This document shows, piece after piece, positions 34,895 to 43,544 of a stretch of DNA of 64,000 bases. The notes below the pieces were generated by a model. The model was not told the origin of the DNA. It did not search any database and saw only the letters and a program-made list of their open reading frames with translations. The stretch's first letter is position 1, and every line of letters starts with the position of its first letter. The DNA is taken from assembly GCF_037040815.1 (NCBI RefSeq), contig NZ_CP146232.1:1978501-2042500 (forward strand). Reading direction: 5' to 3'. The translations under genes were made by a program, and so were the position numbers. Source of the stretch: Pararoseomonas sp. SCSIO 73927. GTDB lineage: Bacteria; Pseudomonadota; Alphaproteobacteria; Acetobacterales; Acetobacteraceae.

Positions 34895-35722
34895 TCAGCT
34901 GGCCCCGGGCGCTTCCCCGGACGGGAGCGAAGAACGCGCCGTTGTTGCCGCGGCTTCATTGCCCAGATTTTGCCATGCTCCCTGCGGCAGGAGCTGGGGT
35001 GCCAGCACGCGGCGGGCGCGGGCTGGCGCGGCCTTTCGGCCGATGGGGGACAGCACGGATTTCCGGGCCTCGATCAGCGTCACGCCGCCGAACTGGGGGG
35101 CCAGGGCCTCGCCTGCCCTTTCCCAGAGCCGGGCGCCGCGCAGTAGGGGGCGGAAGGCGAAGGGCGGGACGAAGAGCGCGGCCTCCCGCCTCTCCACCGT
35201 GAACATGGCGCGCTCCAGCAGCCGGGCGAGCTGGCGGGGGGAGTAGGGCTGGCCGTGGCCGAAGGGGGTGTGCTCCAGGTGCGCCCAGACGGAGCGGCGG
35301 TTGGGCGCCACGGCGAGCAGCCGCCCTTCCGGCCGCAGCACGCGCCAGGCCTCCCGCAGCAGGCGCCGGGCGTTCTCCGCCCCTTCCAGCCCGTGGACGA
35401 GGAGGATCCGGTCGAAGCAGAGGTCGGGGAAGGGGAGGCGGTCCTCCTCCACCAGGGCGGTGGCGTTGCGGCCGTCCGGCGGCCAGGGCGGCAGGCCGCC
35501 CGTGCCCAGGGCCTCGGGCGAGGCGGAGACGAGGCGGGCGGCGCCGCGGCGCCAGAGGCGAAGATAGGGCCCGGCATGGCCGAGGCCGAGCACCTCCAGC
35601 CCCGTCAGTTCCGGCCAGGCGCGGCGCAGCCGCGCGCGCAGGATGCGGCGCGTGGTGGCGCCCAGCGGCGCCTCGTAGAAGCCCTGCAGCCCGCGGGCGG
35701 TGAAGTGGACCTCGGCGGCCAT
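34895..35722 (-). CDS. Class I SAM-dependent methyltransferase
   Basis: A 275-residue methyltransferase-like protein. The post-SAM region is readable: LPFPDLCFDRILLVHGLEGAENARRLLREAWRVLRPEGRLLAVAPNR, as in Methyltransf_11 proteins, with VLGLGHAGPYLRLW as a degenerate glycine-rich SAM motif (GxGxG is incomplete). It is divergent from gloB with a 54-bp gap, a pairing seen in other alphaproteobacteria. Substrate unknown. The C-terminus is Ala-rich. Confidence 0.8.
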   Translation of the reverse strand: MAAEVHFTARGLQGFYEAPLGATTRRILRARLRRAWPELTGLEVLGLGHAGPYLRLWRRGAARLVSASPEALGTGGLPPWPPDGRNATALVEEDRLPFPDLCFDRILLVHGLEGAENARRLLREAWRVLRPEGRLLAVAPNRRSVWAHLEHTPFGHGQPYSPRQLARLLERAMFTVERREAALFVPPFAFRPLLRGARLWERAGEALAPQFGGVTLIEARKSVLSPIGRKAAPARARRVLAPQLLPQGAWQNLGNEAAATTARSSLPSGEAPGAS

Positions 35723-35776
35723 GCGTCCGATATAGGACCGCGAACACGGCCTGACACCAGCGGAGGAGCGCGGCGC

Positions 35777-36526
35777 ATGATCAGCAGCGGGAACTGGACG
35801 ATCCGGGCGGTGCCCAACCTCTCCGACAACTACGCCTGGCTGCTGCGGGACGAGGCCACCGGCACCGTGGCGCTCTGCGACCCCGGGGAGGCGGAGCCGA
35901 ACCTGGCGGCGCTGCAGGACATGCCGGAGCCCGGCCGGCTGGACTGGGTGCTGCTGACCCACCACCACCCCGACCACATCGACGGCGTGGCGGAGGTGGT
36001 GGCCGCGACGGGGGCGAAGGTGCTGGGGGCCGCGGCCGACGGCCACCGGCTGCCGGCGCTGGACCTGTCCGTGCACCCCGGCGATTCGATCCCGCTGGGG
36101 AGCGGCACGATCGAGGTGCTGGATAGCCCGGGCCACACGATCGGGCATGTCGCGCTGTTCATCCCCGAGGCGCACGCGGTGCTGTGCGGCGACACCCTCT
36201 TCTCGCTCGGCTGCGGGCGGCTGCTGGAGGGGACGCCGGCCGACATGTTCCGCGCCCTGCGCCTGCTGGACGCGCTGCCCGGGGACACGCTGGTGCTCTG
36301 CGGCCACGAGTACACCGAGAGCAACGCCCGCTTCGCCCTGACGGTGGAGCCGGACAACGCCGCGCTACGGGCGCGGGCGGAGGAGGTGCGGGAGCAGCGC
36401 AAGGCCGGCCACCCCACCGTGCCGACCACCCTGGACGAGGAGCGTGCCACCAACCCCTTCCTGCGCGCCGGGGACGAAGCGACGCTGGCCGCGCGGCGGG
36501 CGGCGAAGGACGTGTTCAAGGGCTGA
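35777..36526 (+). CDS. gloB: Hydroxyacylglutathione hydrolase (glyoxalase II)
   Basis: A 249-residue metallo-beta-lactamase-fold enzyme that hydrolyses S-lactoylglutathione to lactate and glutathione. The metal site THHHPDH is present, as are DSPGHTIGHVALF, FCGDTLFSLGCGR-type (LCGDTLFSLGCGRLLEG) and the C-terminal HEYTESNARFAL with the substrate-binding His/Tyr. Length is typical. It is followed after 7 bp by a DUF985 cupin gene in the same direction. Confidence 0.95.
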   Translation: MISSGNWTIRAVPNLSDNYAWLLRDEATGTVALCDPGEAEPNLAALQDMPEPGRLDWVLLTHHHPDHIDGVAEVVAATGAKVLGAAADGHRLPALDLSVHPGDSIPLGSGTIEVLDSPGHTIGHVALFIPEAHAVLCGDTLFSLGCGRLLEGTPADMFRALRLLDALPGDTLVLCGHEYTESNARFALTVEPDNAALRARAEEVREQRKAGHPTVPTTLDEERATNPFLRAGDEATLAARRAAKDVFKG

Positions 36527-36533
36527 CCGCCGC

Positions 36534-36977
36534 ATGAACCTGCGCGACACCGGGCTGGCGGCGGCCGACATCGTCGCGGCCCTCGACCTGCGCCCCCACC
36601 CGGAGGGCGGGCACTACCGCGAGACCTGGCGCGATGCCCCGGCCGATGGCGGGCGGGGCGCGGGAACCTCCATCCTCTTCCTCCTCGCGGCCGGGGAGCG
36701 CAGCCACTGGCACCGGGTGGACGCGGCGGAGGGCTGGCACTGGCACGCCGGCGCACCTCTCCTCCTCCGCGTCTCGGACGGGAGCGCGCCGGAGGGGGTG
36801 CGGCTGGGGCCGGACCTCGCCGCCGGGGAGACGCCTTTCGCGATGGTTCCGCAGGGCCACTGGCAGGCGGCGGAGAGCCTGGGCGCCTGGACGCTGGTGG
36901 GCTGCACCGTCAGCCCCGCCTTCCTGTTCGATGGCTTCGAGATGGCGCCGCCGGGGTGGGAGCCGGGGCGAACATAG
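36534..36977 (+). CDS. Cupin_5 (DUF985) family protein
   Basis: A 147-residue single-domain cupin. [16 protein letters not shown] is the family signature, followed by [31 protein letters not shown] and the C-terminal [16 protein letters not shown]. Function is unknown; the family is related to epimerase-like cupins. ATG 36534 fits both the family start and its place just after gloB. The 134 bp to trpS include an imperfect GTAGACGGGGC-type short repeat. Confidence 0.9.
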   Translation: MNLRDTGLAAADIVAALDLRPHPEGGHYRETWRDAPADGGRGAGTSILFLLAAGERSHWHRVDAAEGWHWHAGAPLLLRVSDGSAPEGVRLGPDLAAGETPFAMVPQGHWQAAESLGAWTLVGCTVSPAFLFDGFEMAPPGWEPGRT

Positions 36978-37110
36978 ACGGGGCAAACGTAGACGGGGCG
37001 GAGGTAGAAGGGGCCGCCTTGACGCGGCGGGCCCGGGGCGGGACACCCGGGGCCCACCCCACGAAGCCCCCGGCGCTCCAACCGCCGGGCGGCCAGGAGC
37101 AACACCTCCC

Positions 37111-38115
37111 ATGTCCCAGCGCGTCTTCTCGGGCATCCAGCCCTCGGGCGTTCCCACCCTCGGCAACTACCTTGGCGCGCTGCGCAACTGGGTGCCGATG
37201 CAGGACACGAACGAGTGCATCTTCTGCGTGGTGGACCAGCACGCCATCACGCAGTTCCAGGACCCGAAGGAGCTGACGCGCCAGACCCGCGACATGGCCG
37301 CCGCCCTGCTGGCCTGCGGGCTGGACCCGGAGCGCTGCATCCTCTTCGTGCAGTCCCATGTCCACGCGCACACGCGGCTGGCCTGGATCTTCAACTGCGT
37401 GGCCCGCATCGGCTGGCTCAACCGGATGACGCAGTTCAAGGACAAGGCGGGGAAGGACCGGGACAACGCGGGCGCCGGCCTCTACGTCTACCCGAACCTG
37501 ATGGCCGCCGACATCCACGCCTACCACGCCACGCGCGTGCCGGTGGGCGAGGACCAGAAGCAGCACCTGGAGCTGGCGAACGACATCGCGGAGAAGTTCA
37601 ACCACGACTACGGCGTGGAGTTCTTCCCGCACATCGACCCACACATCATGGGGATTGCGGCGCGGGTGATGAGCCTGCGCGACGGCACGAAGAAGATGAG
37701 CAAGTCGGACCCCTCCGACCAGTCGCGCATCAACCTGAACGACGACGCCGACACCATCGCCCTGAAGATCCGCCGCGCGAAGACGGATGCGGAGCCGCTG
37801 CCCTCCGAAATGCAGGGGCTGGAGGGGCGGCCGGAGGCGCGCAACCTCGTCGGCATCCTTGCGGCCATCACTGACACGACGCCGGAGGAGGTTCTGCGCG
37901 GGCACGGCGGCCAGGGCTTCGGCACCTTCAAGGGGGTGCTGGCCGACGCGCTGGTGGCGCACCTGACCCCCATCGCGGACGAGACGCGCCGCCTCCTGGC
38001 CGATCCCGGCGCGGTGGACGCGCTGCTGCGCCGCGGCGCGGACCGAGCGCGGGAGATCGCGGAGCCGATCGTGGCGAAGGCGGAGGAACTGGTCGGCTTC
38101 CTGCCGCCGCGCTGA
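37111..38115 (+). CDS. trpS: Tryptophanyl-tRNA synthetase
   Basis: A 334-residue class I synthetase charging tRNA-Trp. The HIGH-like site is [14 protein letters not shown] and the KMSKS loop is [10 protein letters not shown]. Other family markers are [11 protein letters not shown] and [21 protein letters not shown]. Start ATG 37111. It is followed after 13 bp by murJ, an arrangement common in alphaproteobacteria. Confidence 0.97.
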   Translation: MSQRVFSGIQPSGVPTLGNYLGALRNWVPMQDTNECIFCVVDQHAITQFQDPKELTRQTRDMAAALLACGLDPERCILFVQSHVHAHTRLAWIFNCVARIGWLNRMTQFKDKAGKDRDNAGAGLYVYPNLMAADIHAYHATRVPVGEDQKQHLELANDIAEKFNHDYGVEFFPHIDPHIMGIAARVMSLRDGTKKMSKSDPSDQSRINLNDDADTIALKIRRAKTDAEPLPSEMQGLEGRPEARNLVGILAAITDTTPEEVLRGHGGQGFGTFKGVLADALVAHLTPIADETRRLLADPGAVDALLRRGADRAREIAEPIVAKAEELVGFLPPR

Positions 38116-38128
38116 CCCTTTCCCGCCC

Positions 38129-39655
38129 ATGCTGAAGAGCATCCTCACCGTCGGCGGCTGGACCATGGCCAGCCGCGTGCTCGGCTTCCTGCGGGATATG
38201 CTGATCGCCGCCTCGCTCGGCGCCGGGCCGGTGGCGGATGCCTTCTTCATCGCCCTGAAGCTGCCGAACCTCTTCCGGCGGCTCTTCGGAGAGGGCGCCT
38301 TCAACGCCGCCTTCGTCCCCGCCTTCGCCGCCACGCTGACGACCGAGGGCGCCGCCCAGGCCCGCTTCCTGGCCGAGCGCATGTCCACGCTGATGACGCT
38401 GTGGCTCTCCCTCCTCACGATCCTCGGCATGATCTTCATGCCGCAGGTGCTGACGGTGCTGGCCCCCGGCTTCGTGGACGAGCCGCTGCGCTTCGGCCTG
38501 GCGGTGGAGATGACCCGGATCACCTTCCCCTACCTGCTGCTGATCTGCCTCACCGCCCTCATCTCCGGCGTGCTGAACGGGCTGGACCGCTTCGGCGCGG
38601 CCGCCGGCGCGCCGGTGCTGTTCAACCTCCTCTCCATGGCCGCCCTTTTCGTCCTCACGCCAGTCGTGCCCACGCCCGGCCACGCGCTGGCCTGGGGCGT
38701 CACGGTTTCCGGCGCCGCGCAGCTCCTCCTCGTCTGGGTCGCCGCGGCGCGGGCGGGGATGCCGCTCCGCATCGTCTCCCTCCCGCGCATCACGCCGGAG
38801 GTGCGGCTCGTGCTGCGCCGGATGGTCCCCGGCCTCTTCGGGGCGGGCGTCACGCAGCTCAACCTCGCGGTGGACGTCATCATCGCCTCGCTTCTGCCCG
38901 CCGGCGCCGTCTCCTATCTCTACTACGCGGACCGGATCGGGCAGCTTCCGCTCGGCGTCATCGGCGCCGCCGTCGGCACGGCAATGCTGCCCCTGCTGGT
39001 GAAGCAGCTCCGCAGCGGCCGCCCGCTCTCCGCCCACCGCACGATGAACCGGGCGCTGGAGCTCTCCCTCGCCCTCTCCCTGCCCGCCGCCGCCGCGCAG
39101 GCCGTGCTGGCCTGGCCCATCATCTCCGCCCTCTTCGTCCGCGGCGCCTTCGGGGAGCTGGAGGCGGCCGCCACCTCCGTCGCCCTCGTCGCCTACGCGC
39201 TCGGCCTGCCCGCCTTCGTACTCGTGAAGGCCTTCGTGCCCGGCTTCTTCGCGCGCGGCGACACGGCGACGCCCGTGAAGGTCAGCCTCGTCATCGTCGC
39301 GCTGAACCTGGCACTGAACCTGATCCTCACCCGCTACCTCGCCCATGTCGGCATCGCGCTCGCCACCGGCCTCGCCGCCTGGGCCAACGTGATCGCCCTG
39401 GCCGTGCTGCTGCGCCGGCGCGGCCACTGGCGGCCGGACCGCCGCCTGCGCCGCCGCCTGCCGCGCCTGCTCATCGCCACACTCGCCATGGCCGTGGCCC
39501 TGCTGGCAATGCGGGCCGCACTGCCCGACCCCGGGGGATCGACGATGCGCCTCGCCTTCCTCGCGGCCTACGTCACCGTCGGGCTGGGCGTGTATTTCGG
39601 GCTGGCCCACGCCATCGGCGGGCTGCACCTCGGGGAGATCCGGCGCCGGCGGTAG
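38129..39655 (+). CDS. murJ: Lipid II flippase MurJ
   Basis: A 508-residue polytopic membrane protein with about 14 helices, of the MOP exporter superfamily, that moves lipid II across the inner membrane for peptidoglycan synthesis. The N-terminus MLKSILTVGGWTMASRVLGFLRDMLIA and the segment NLFRRLFGEGAFNAAFVP are diagnostic. It is in an operon with trpS and ends 42 bp before hairpin element G. Confidence 0.95.
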   Translation: MLKSILTVGGWTMASRVLGFLRDMLIAASLGAGPVADAFFIALKLPNLFRRLFGEGAFNAAFVPAFAATLTTEGAAQARFLAERMSTLMTLWLSLLTILGMIFMPQVLTVLAPGFVDEPLRFGLAVEMTRITFPYLLLICLTALISGVLNGLDRFGAAAGAPVLFNLLSMAALFVLTPVVPTPGHALAWGVTVSGAAQLLLVWVAAARAGMPLRIVSLPRITPEVRLVLRRMVPGLFGAGVTQLNLAVDVIIASLLPAGAVSYLYYADRIGQLPLGVIGAAVGTAMLPLLVKQLRSGRPLSAHRTMNRALELSLALSLPAAAAQAVLAWPIISALFVRGAFGELEAAATSVALVAYALGLPAFVLVKAFVPGFFARGDTATPVKVSLVIVALNLALNLILTRYLAHVGIALATGLAAWANVIALAVLLRRRGHWRPDRRLRRRLPRLLIATLAMAVALLAMRAALPDPGGSTMRLAFLAAYVTVGLGVYFGLAHAIGGLHLGEIRRRR

Positions 39656-39697
39656 GGCGGCTTCCCACGGGCTCGTTGCGCGCGCTCTGGGCTGTCC

Positions 39698-39947
39698 GGG
39701 ACCCAAGGGGCTCCGCCCCCTAGACCCCCGCCAAGGGCCTGAGGCCCCTGGACCCCCTTCTGGCTACCGCCGCGCCGTCCTGACACGGGGTCTCTGCCTG
39801 ACGGGCCTCCTACTGCCCTGGCAGTCGCCTCGGGTCATCGACCCGAGGCGCACCGTCAGCCGGGCAAAACCACCTACTAGAAAAAGATGATGGTGAGGGG
39901 TCCGGGGAGAGGAAGAACTCCTTCTTCCTCTCCCTGGCCACGGACCG
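39698..39947 (+). repeat. Dispersed hairpin element, copy G
   Basis: H1 to H4 in order. H1 is CCAAGGGGC-type with one mismatch, H2 is CCAAGGGCC with GGCCCCTGG (one G-U type pair), H3 is consensus with an ATC loop, and H4 has AACTCC in place of AATTCC, affecting only the loop and its border. It separates convergent murJ and lysR-type genes. Confidence 0.92.
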
Positions 39948-39994
39948 GCAGCGAAGAACCCGACCAACCCTTGCTGGGATCGAGAGGTCGGGAG

Positions 39995-40882
39995 TCAGTC
40001 CTCCGCCTCGTCGCGCAGGGCTTCCACCAGCGCCTCGGCCGCGGGGGAGAGGGATCGGCCGGCGCGGTGCACCACCATGATGTCCCGCACCAGGTCGGGT
40101 TGGAGCGGACAGCGGGCCAGTTCCGGCGCCATGCGGAGTTCGACGGCCGTGGAGGGCAGGAGGGCGATGCCGAGCCCGGCCTGCGCCATGCCGATAAGGG
40201 AGCCGGTATGGACCGCCTGCTGGAAGGGCGAGAGGCGCAGGCCCTTCGCGGCGAAGGCGTCGTCCAGCACGCGCCAGACGGAGGTGTTGGATTCCAGCAG
40301 CAGCAGGTGTTCCCGCGCCAGGGCCTCCAGCGGGATGCGGCGGCGCGCGGCCAGGGGATGGTCCGCGGGCAGGATCGCCAGGATGCGGTCCTGGAACAGG
40401 GGTTCCCGCGCCAGGTCGGGGCCGGGGGGCGGGCCGCTGGCGATGCCGATATCCACCATGTCGGCCCGCACCATGTCGTGGATGCGGCCCGTCACCGCTT
40501 CCTGCAGCCGCACGCGCAGTTCCGGGTGGCGTTCGCGCATCCGCAGCATGGCGCGGGGCAGGGGGCCGGAGGCGACGGAGGGCAGGGCGGCCAGCCGCAC
40601 CGTGCCGCGGCGGCGGGCGGCGAGGTCGCGCACGTTCTCCAGCGTGTGGTCGAGGTCGCGCAGCTGCACCTCCAGCACGCGGGCCAGCTCCGCCCCGGCC
40701 TCGGTCGGTTCCACCCCCTGTGGGGTGCGATCCAGCAGGCGCAGGCCGAGCGCGGCCTCCAGCCCGCGGATCTGCACGGTGAGGGCGGGCTGGGTGACGT
40801 GCAGCAGCCCGGCGGCGCGGGTGAAGGAGCGGTGGCGCGCGATGGCGAGGAAGGCGCGCAGGCCCTTGAGCGTCACGTCCAT
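39995..40882 (-). CDS. LysR-family transcriptional regulator
   Basis: A 295-residue LTTR. The winged helix-turn-helix is residues 5-64 (LRAFLAIARHRSFTRAAGLLHVTQPALTVQIRGLE), the effector domain follows from about 90. It is divergent from a cupin/Bug/CoA-transferase/acyl-CoA dehydrogenase operon with a 120-bp shared promoter region, the usual position of a regulator of an adjacent catabolic operon. The inducer would be the operon's substrate or an intermediate. Confidence 0.92.
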   Translation of the reverse strand: MDVTLKGLRAFLAIARHRSFTRAAGLLHVTQPALTVQIRGLEAALGLRLLDRTPQGVEPTEAGAELARVLEVQLRDLDHTLENVRDLAARRRGTVRLAALPSVASGPLPRAMLRMRERHPELRVRLQEAVTGRIHDMVRADMVDIGIASGPPPGPDLAREPLFQDRILAILPADHPLAARRRIPLEALAREHLLLLESNTSVWRVLDDAFAAKGLRLSPFQQAVHTGSLIGMAQAGLGIALLPSTAVELRMAPELARCPLQPDLVRDIMVVHRAGRSLSPAAEALVEALRDEAED

Positions 40883-40889
40883 AAAGGGA

Positions 40890-40927
40890 CCTTATCGGGT
40901 GAGAAGGACTTTTCAATTGCCTTATCG
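40890..40927. promoter_or_regulatory. Direct repeat in the LysR/cupin divergent promoter region
   Basis: CCTTATCG occurs at 40890-40897 and again at 40920-40927, 30 bp apart, close to three helical turns, in a locally AT-rich stretch. The first copy abuts the LysR start. Such phased half-sites suit LysR tetramer binding, though no classic T-N11-A dyad was identified. Confidence 0.4.
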
Positions 40928-41002
40928 CCCGGCCGCTCCCAGCTTCTGCGGCACCGAACGAGAGAGCCCGCGCTAGCGGGCCGTTGGAGAGGACCAGTCC
41001 AG

Positions 41003-41437
41003 ATGCCCGAGGCCCCGATCCCGGTGGCGGGGGCGCGCCGCTTCTTCCTGCGCGCCGAGGATGTCACCCCCTACAGCCCCGCCAACCACACCGGCACCAG
41101 CAACCGCCGCGTGATCGCGCCCGAGACGGTGGGATCGACGCAGATGGAGGTGCTGATCGGCACGATCGAGCGCGGCAACGGCGCGCTGCCGCACGCGCAC
41201 CCGGCGCTGGAGCAGACCTGCTACTTCATGGAGGGCCGCGCGCGCGTGGAGGTGGGCGGCGAGACGCGCGATGTCGGCCCCGGCGACTTCTGCTTCTTCC
41301 CGATCGGGGTGGAGCACGTGGTGACCGTGACGAGCGAGGAGCCGCTGAAGCTCATGGTCATCTACGCGCCGCCCTATGGCGAGGATCCTGCCAAGGTGAC
41401 GCGGCGCGCCACGGTCGGCAATGGAGGACATGGCTGA
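41003..41437 (+). CDS. Small cupin-domain protein
   Basis: A 144-residue single cupin. Metal-site motifs are GNGALPHAHPALEQTCYFMEG (motif 1, with HxH and E) and PGDFCFFPIGVEHVV (motif 2, with H). Such proteins can be dioxygenase- or isomerase-like enzymes or small-molecule sensors. It is first in an operon with a Bug receptor (stop/start overlap TGATG), a class III CoA-transferase and an acyl-CoA dehydrogenase, under likely LysR control. Confidence 0.85.
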   Translation: MPEAPIPVAGARRFFLRAEDVTPYSPANHTGTSNRRVIAPETVGSTQMEVLIGTIERGNGALPHAHPALEQTCYFMEGRARVEVGGETRDVGPGDFCFFPIGVEHVVTVTSEEPLKLMVIYAPPYGEDPAKVTRRATVGNGGHG

Positions 41438-42402
41438 TGCGTCGCCGCCTCCTTCTCGGCGCGGCGCTGGCGCTGCCCGCCATCCGCCCCGCCCTTGCCC
41501 AGGCCTGGCGCCCCACGCGCCCCATTACCATGGTGGTGCCCTTCGCTGCCGGCAGCGGCACGGATGCCGGCGCGCGCATCCTGGCGCAGGTGATGAGCGA
41601 GGCGCTGGGCGGCGCCAGCATCGTGGTGGACAACCGCGCGGGCGCCAACGGCTCCATCGCCGCGGGCTTCGTGGCGCGGGCGGAGCCGGACGGGCACACG
41701 ATCTTCGTCACCACCAACACCACGCACTCCGCCAATCCTGCCCTGCTGAAGCACCTGGACTACGATCCGGTGGCGGATTTCGCACCGGTCGCGCGGGTGG
41801 GAAACCTGCCCTTCATGCTGGTGGTGGGGGAGGGATCGTCCGCGCGCGACGCGAAGTCCTTCCTCGACATGGCGCGGCAGCGGCGCGGGCAGATGACCTA
41901 CGCCAGCGGCAACAGCACGGGCATCGTCTCCGGCGCCACCATGGCGCGGATGGCCGGCACGGAGATGCTGCACGTCCCCTACCGCTCCACCCCGCCCGCC
42001 ATCACCGACGTGATCGCGGGGCGCGTGGACTGCATGTTCGTGGACATCGCGGCCGGGCTGGGCAACCTGCGCGCGGGCAAGCTGCGCAACCTCGGCATGA
42101 CGACGAAGGAGCGCTCCGCTCTGTTGCCGGAGGCGCCGACCCTCTCGGAGGCGGCGCTGCCGGGCTTCGATATCACCTCCTGGAACGGCGTCTTCGCGCC
42201 GGCCCGCACGCCCGCGCCGGTGATCGAGGCGCTGAACGCCGCCATCCGCGGGCCGATCGGGCGGCCGGAGGTGAAGAAGCGCTTCGCCGATATCGGCTTC
42301 GACGCCTTCTCCGGCACGCCGGGCGAGCTGGGTGACTTCGTGAAGCAGCAGATCACCGTCTGGCGCGAGCTGGTCGAGGCCGCAGGCATTCCGAAGGAGT
42401 GA
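41437..42402 (+). CDS. Tripartite tricarboxylate transporter receptor, Bug/TctC family
   Basis: A 321-residue periplasmic receptor with a signal of the form RRRLLLGAALALPAIRPALAQ. Bug motifs: RPITMVVPFAAGSGTDAGARIL, IVVDNRAGANGSIAAGFVA, MLHVPYRSTPPAITDVIAG. It is inside the catabolic operon, overlapping the cupin stop and the CoA-transferase start, so it likely binds the acid that the CoA-transferase activates. TctAB partners are not encoded here. Confidence 0.93.
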   Translation: MRRRLLLGAALALPAIRPALAQAWRPTRPITMVVPFAAGSGTDAGARILAQVMSEALGGASIVVDNRAGANGSIAAGFVARAEPDGHTIFVTTNTTHSANPALLKHLDYDPVADFAPVARVGNLPFMLVVGEGSSARDAKSFLDMARQRRGQMTYASGNSTGIVSGATMARMAGTEMLHVPYRSTPPAITDVIAGRVDCMFVDIAAGLGNLRAGKLRNLGMTTKERSALLPEAPTLSEAALPGFDITSWNGVFAPARTPAPVIEALNAAIRGPIGRPEVKKRFADIGFDAFSGTPGELGDFVKQQITVWRELVEAAGIPKE

Positions 42403-43544
42403 CGGGCTTGCCTCTCCCGCTGGCCGGAATCCGCGTGCTGGACTGTTCGTCGGTTGTGATGGGCCCCTATGCCGCCCGCCTTCTCGCGGATCAGGGGGCG
42501 GAGGTGCTGAAGGTGGAGCCGCCGGAGGGCGACGTGCTGCGCCGCGCCGGCCAGGGCGGGGCGATGTTCGCGCACCTCAACCGCGGCAAGCGCGCGGTGG
42601 CGCTGGACCTGAAGGCGCCGGAGGGGAAGGCGACCCTGCGGCGGCTTGCGGAGGGCGCGGACGTGCTGCTGCACAACATGCGCGCCGATGCCGCCGCGCG
42701 GCTGGGCCTGACGCGCGATGCGCTGCGGGAGGCGAACCCGCGGCTTATCGTGGCAGGGGCGGTGGGCTACGGCGCGGGCGGCCCCTACGCCACGCGCCCG
42801 GCCTATGACGACCTGATCCAGGCGGCCAGCGGGCTGGCCGATGTCATGGGCCGCGCCTCCCCGGATGGCGAGCCGCGCTACGTGCCGCTGACGCTGAGCG
42901 ACCGGGTGGTCGGCATCCAGCTCGCCCAGGCCGTCACCGCCGCGCTGTTTGCGCGGGAGCGGGGCGGGGAGGGGGCGGAGATCGAGGTGCCGATGTTCGA
43001 GACCTTCGCGGACCTCGTGCTGGGCGACCATCTCGGCGGTCTCAGCTTCGATCCGCCGCAGGGCGGGGCGCACTACCCCCGGCTGATGACGCCGCAACGC
43101 CGCCCCTACCGGACGCGGGACGGCCACATCGCCGTGCTCCTCTACAACGACGCCCACTGGCGCCGCTTCTTCCGCGCCGTGGGGCGCGAGGCGGAGATGG
43201 AGGCCGATCCCCGGCTGCGCGACCATGCCGGGCGCACCGCCAATTTCCACCATGCCTACGGGCTAGTGGGAGAGATCCTGGCAGGACGCGGCACGGCGGA
43301 GTGGCTGGACCTGCTCTGCGGCCTGGATATTCCGGCGGCGCCGGTGAACAGCGTGGAGGCGCTGCTGGAAGACCCGCACCTGCGCGCGGTGGGCTACTGG
43401 CGGGAAGCGGCGATGCCGGATGGAGGCACGCTGCGCTCCACCGCGCCGGTGGGGCACTGGGCCGGGCAGGAGGAGGCGCCGCTGCGGCCGCCGCCCGCGC
43501 TGCCGGGGAATGGCGACGAGGAGATCGCATGGACTTCGCGCTGA
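42399..43544 (+). CDS. CaiB/BaiF-type family III CoA-transferase
   Basis: A 381-residue enzyme that moves CoA between carboxylic acids. Family features are GIRVLDCSSVVMGPYAARLLADQGAEVLKVEPPEGD at the N-terminus, NRGKRAVALDLK, and ARPAYDDLIQAASGLADVMG, whose Asp is the likely catalytic acyl-carrying residue. GTG 42399 overlaps the Bug stop after AAGGAG; a TTG three codons later is possible. It overlaps the acyl-CoA dehydrogenase gene by 16 bp, so the two products likely act in sequence. Confidence 0.92.
   Translation: MTGLPLPLAGIRVLDCSSVVMGPYAARLLADQGAEVLKVEPPEGDVLRRAGQGGAMFAHLNRGKRAVALDLKAPEGKATLRRLAEGADVLLHNMRADAAARLGLTRDALREANPRLIVAGAVGYGAGGPYATRPAYDDLIQAASGLADVMGRASPDGEPRYVPLTLSDRVVGIQLAQAVTAALFARERGGEGAEIEVPMFETFADLVLGDHLGGLSFDPPQGGAHYPRLMTPQRRPYRTRDGHIAVLLYNDAHWRRFFRAVGREAEMEADPRLRDHAGRTANFHHAYGLVGEILAGRGTAEWLDLLCGLDIPAAPVNSVEALLEDPHLRAVGYWREAAMPDGGTLRSTAPVGHWAGQEEAPLRPPPALPGNGDEEIAWTSR

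Noticed and set aside
36960..37110. Leader peptide or attenuator ahead of trpS
   Set aside because: The short GTAGACGGGGC-like repeats do not form a convincing terminator/antiterminator and no Trp-rich frame is present.
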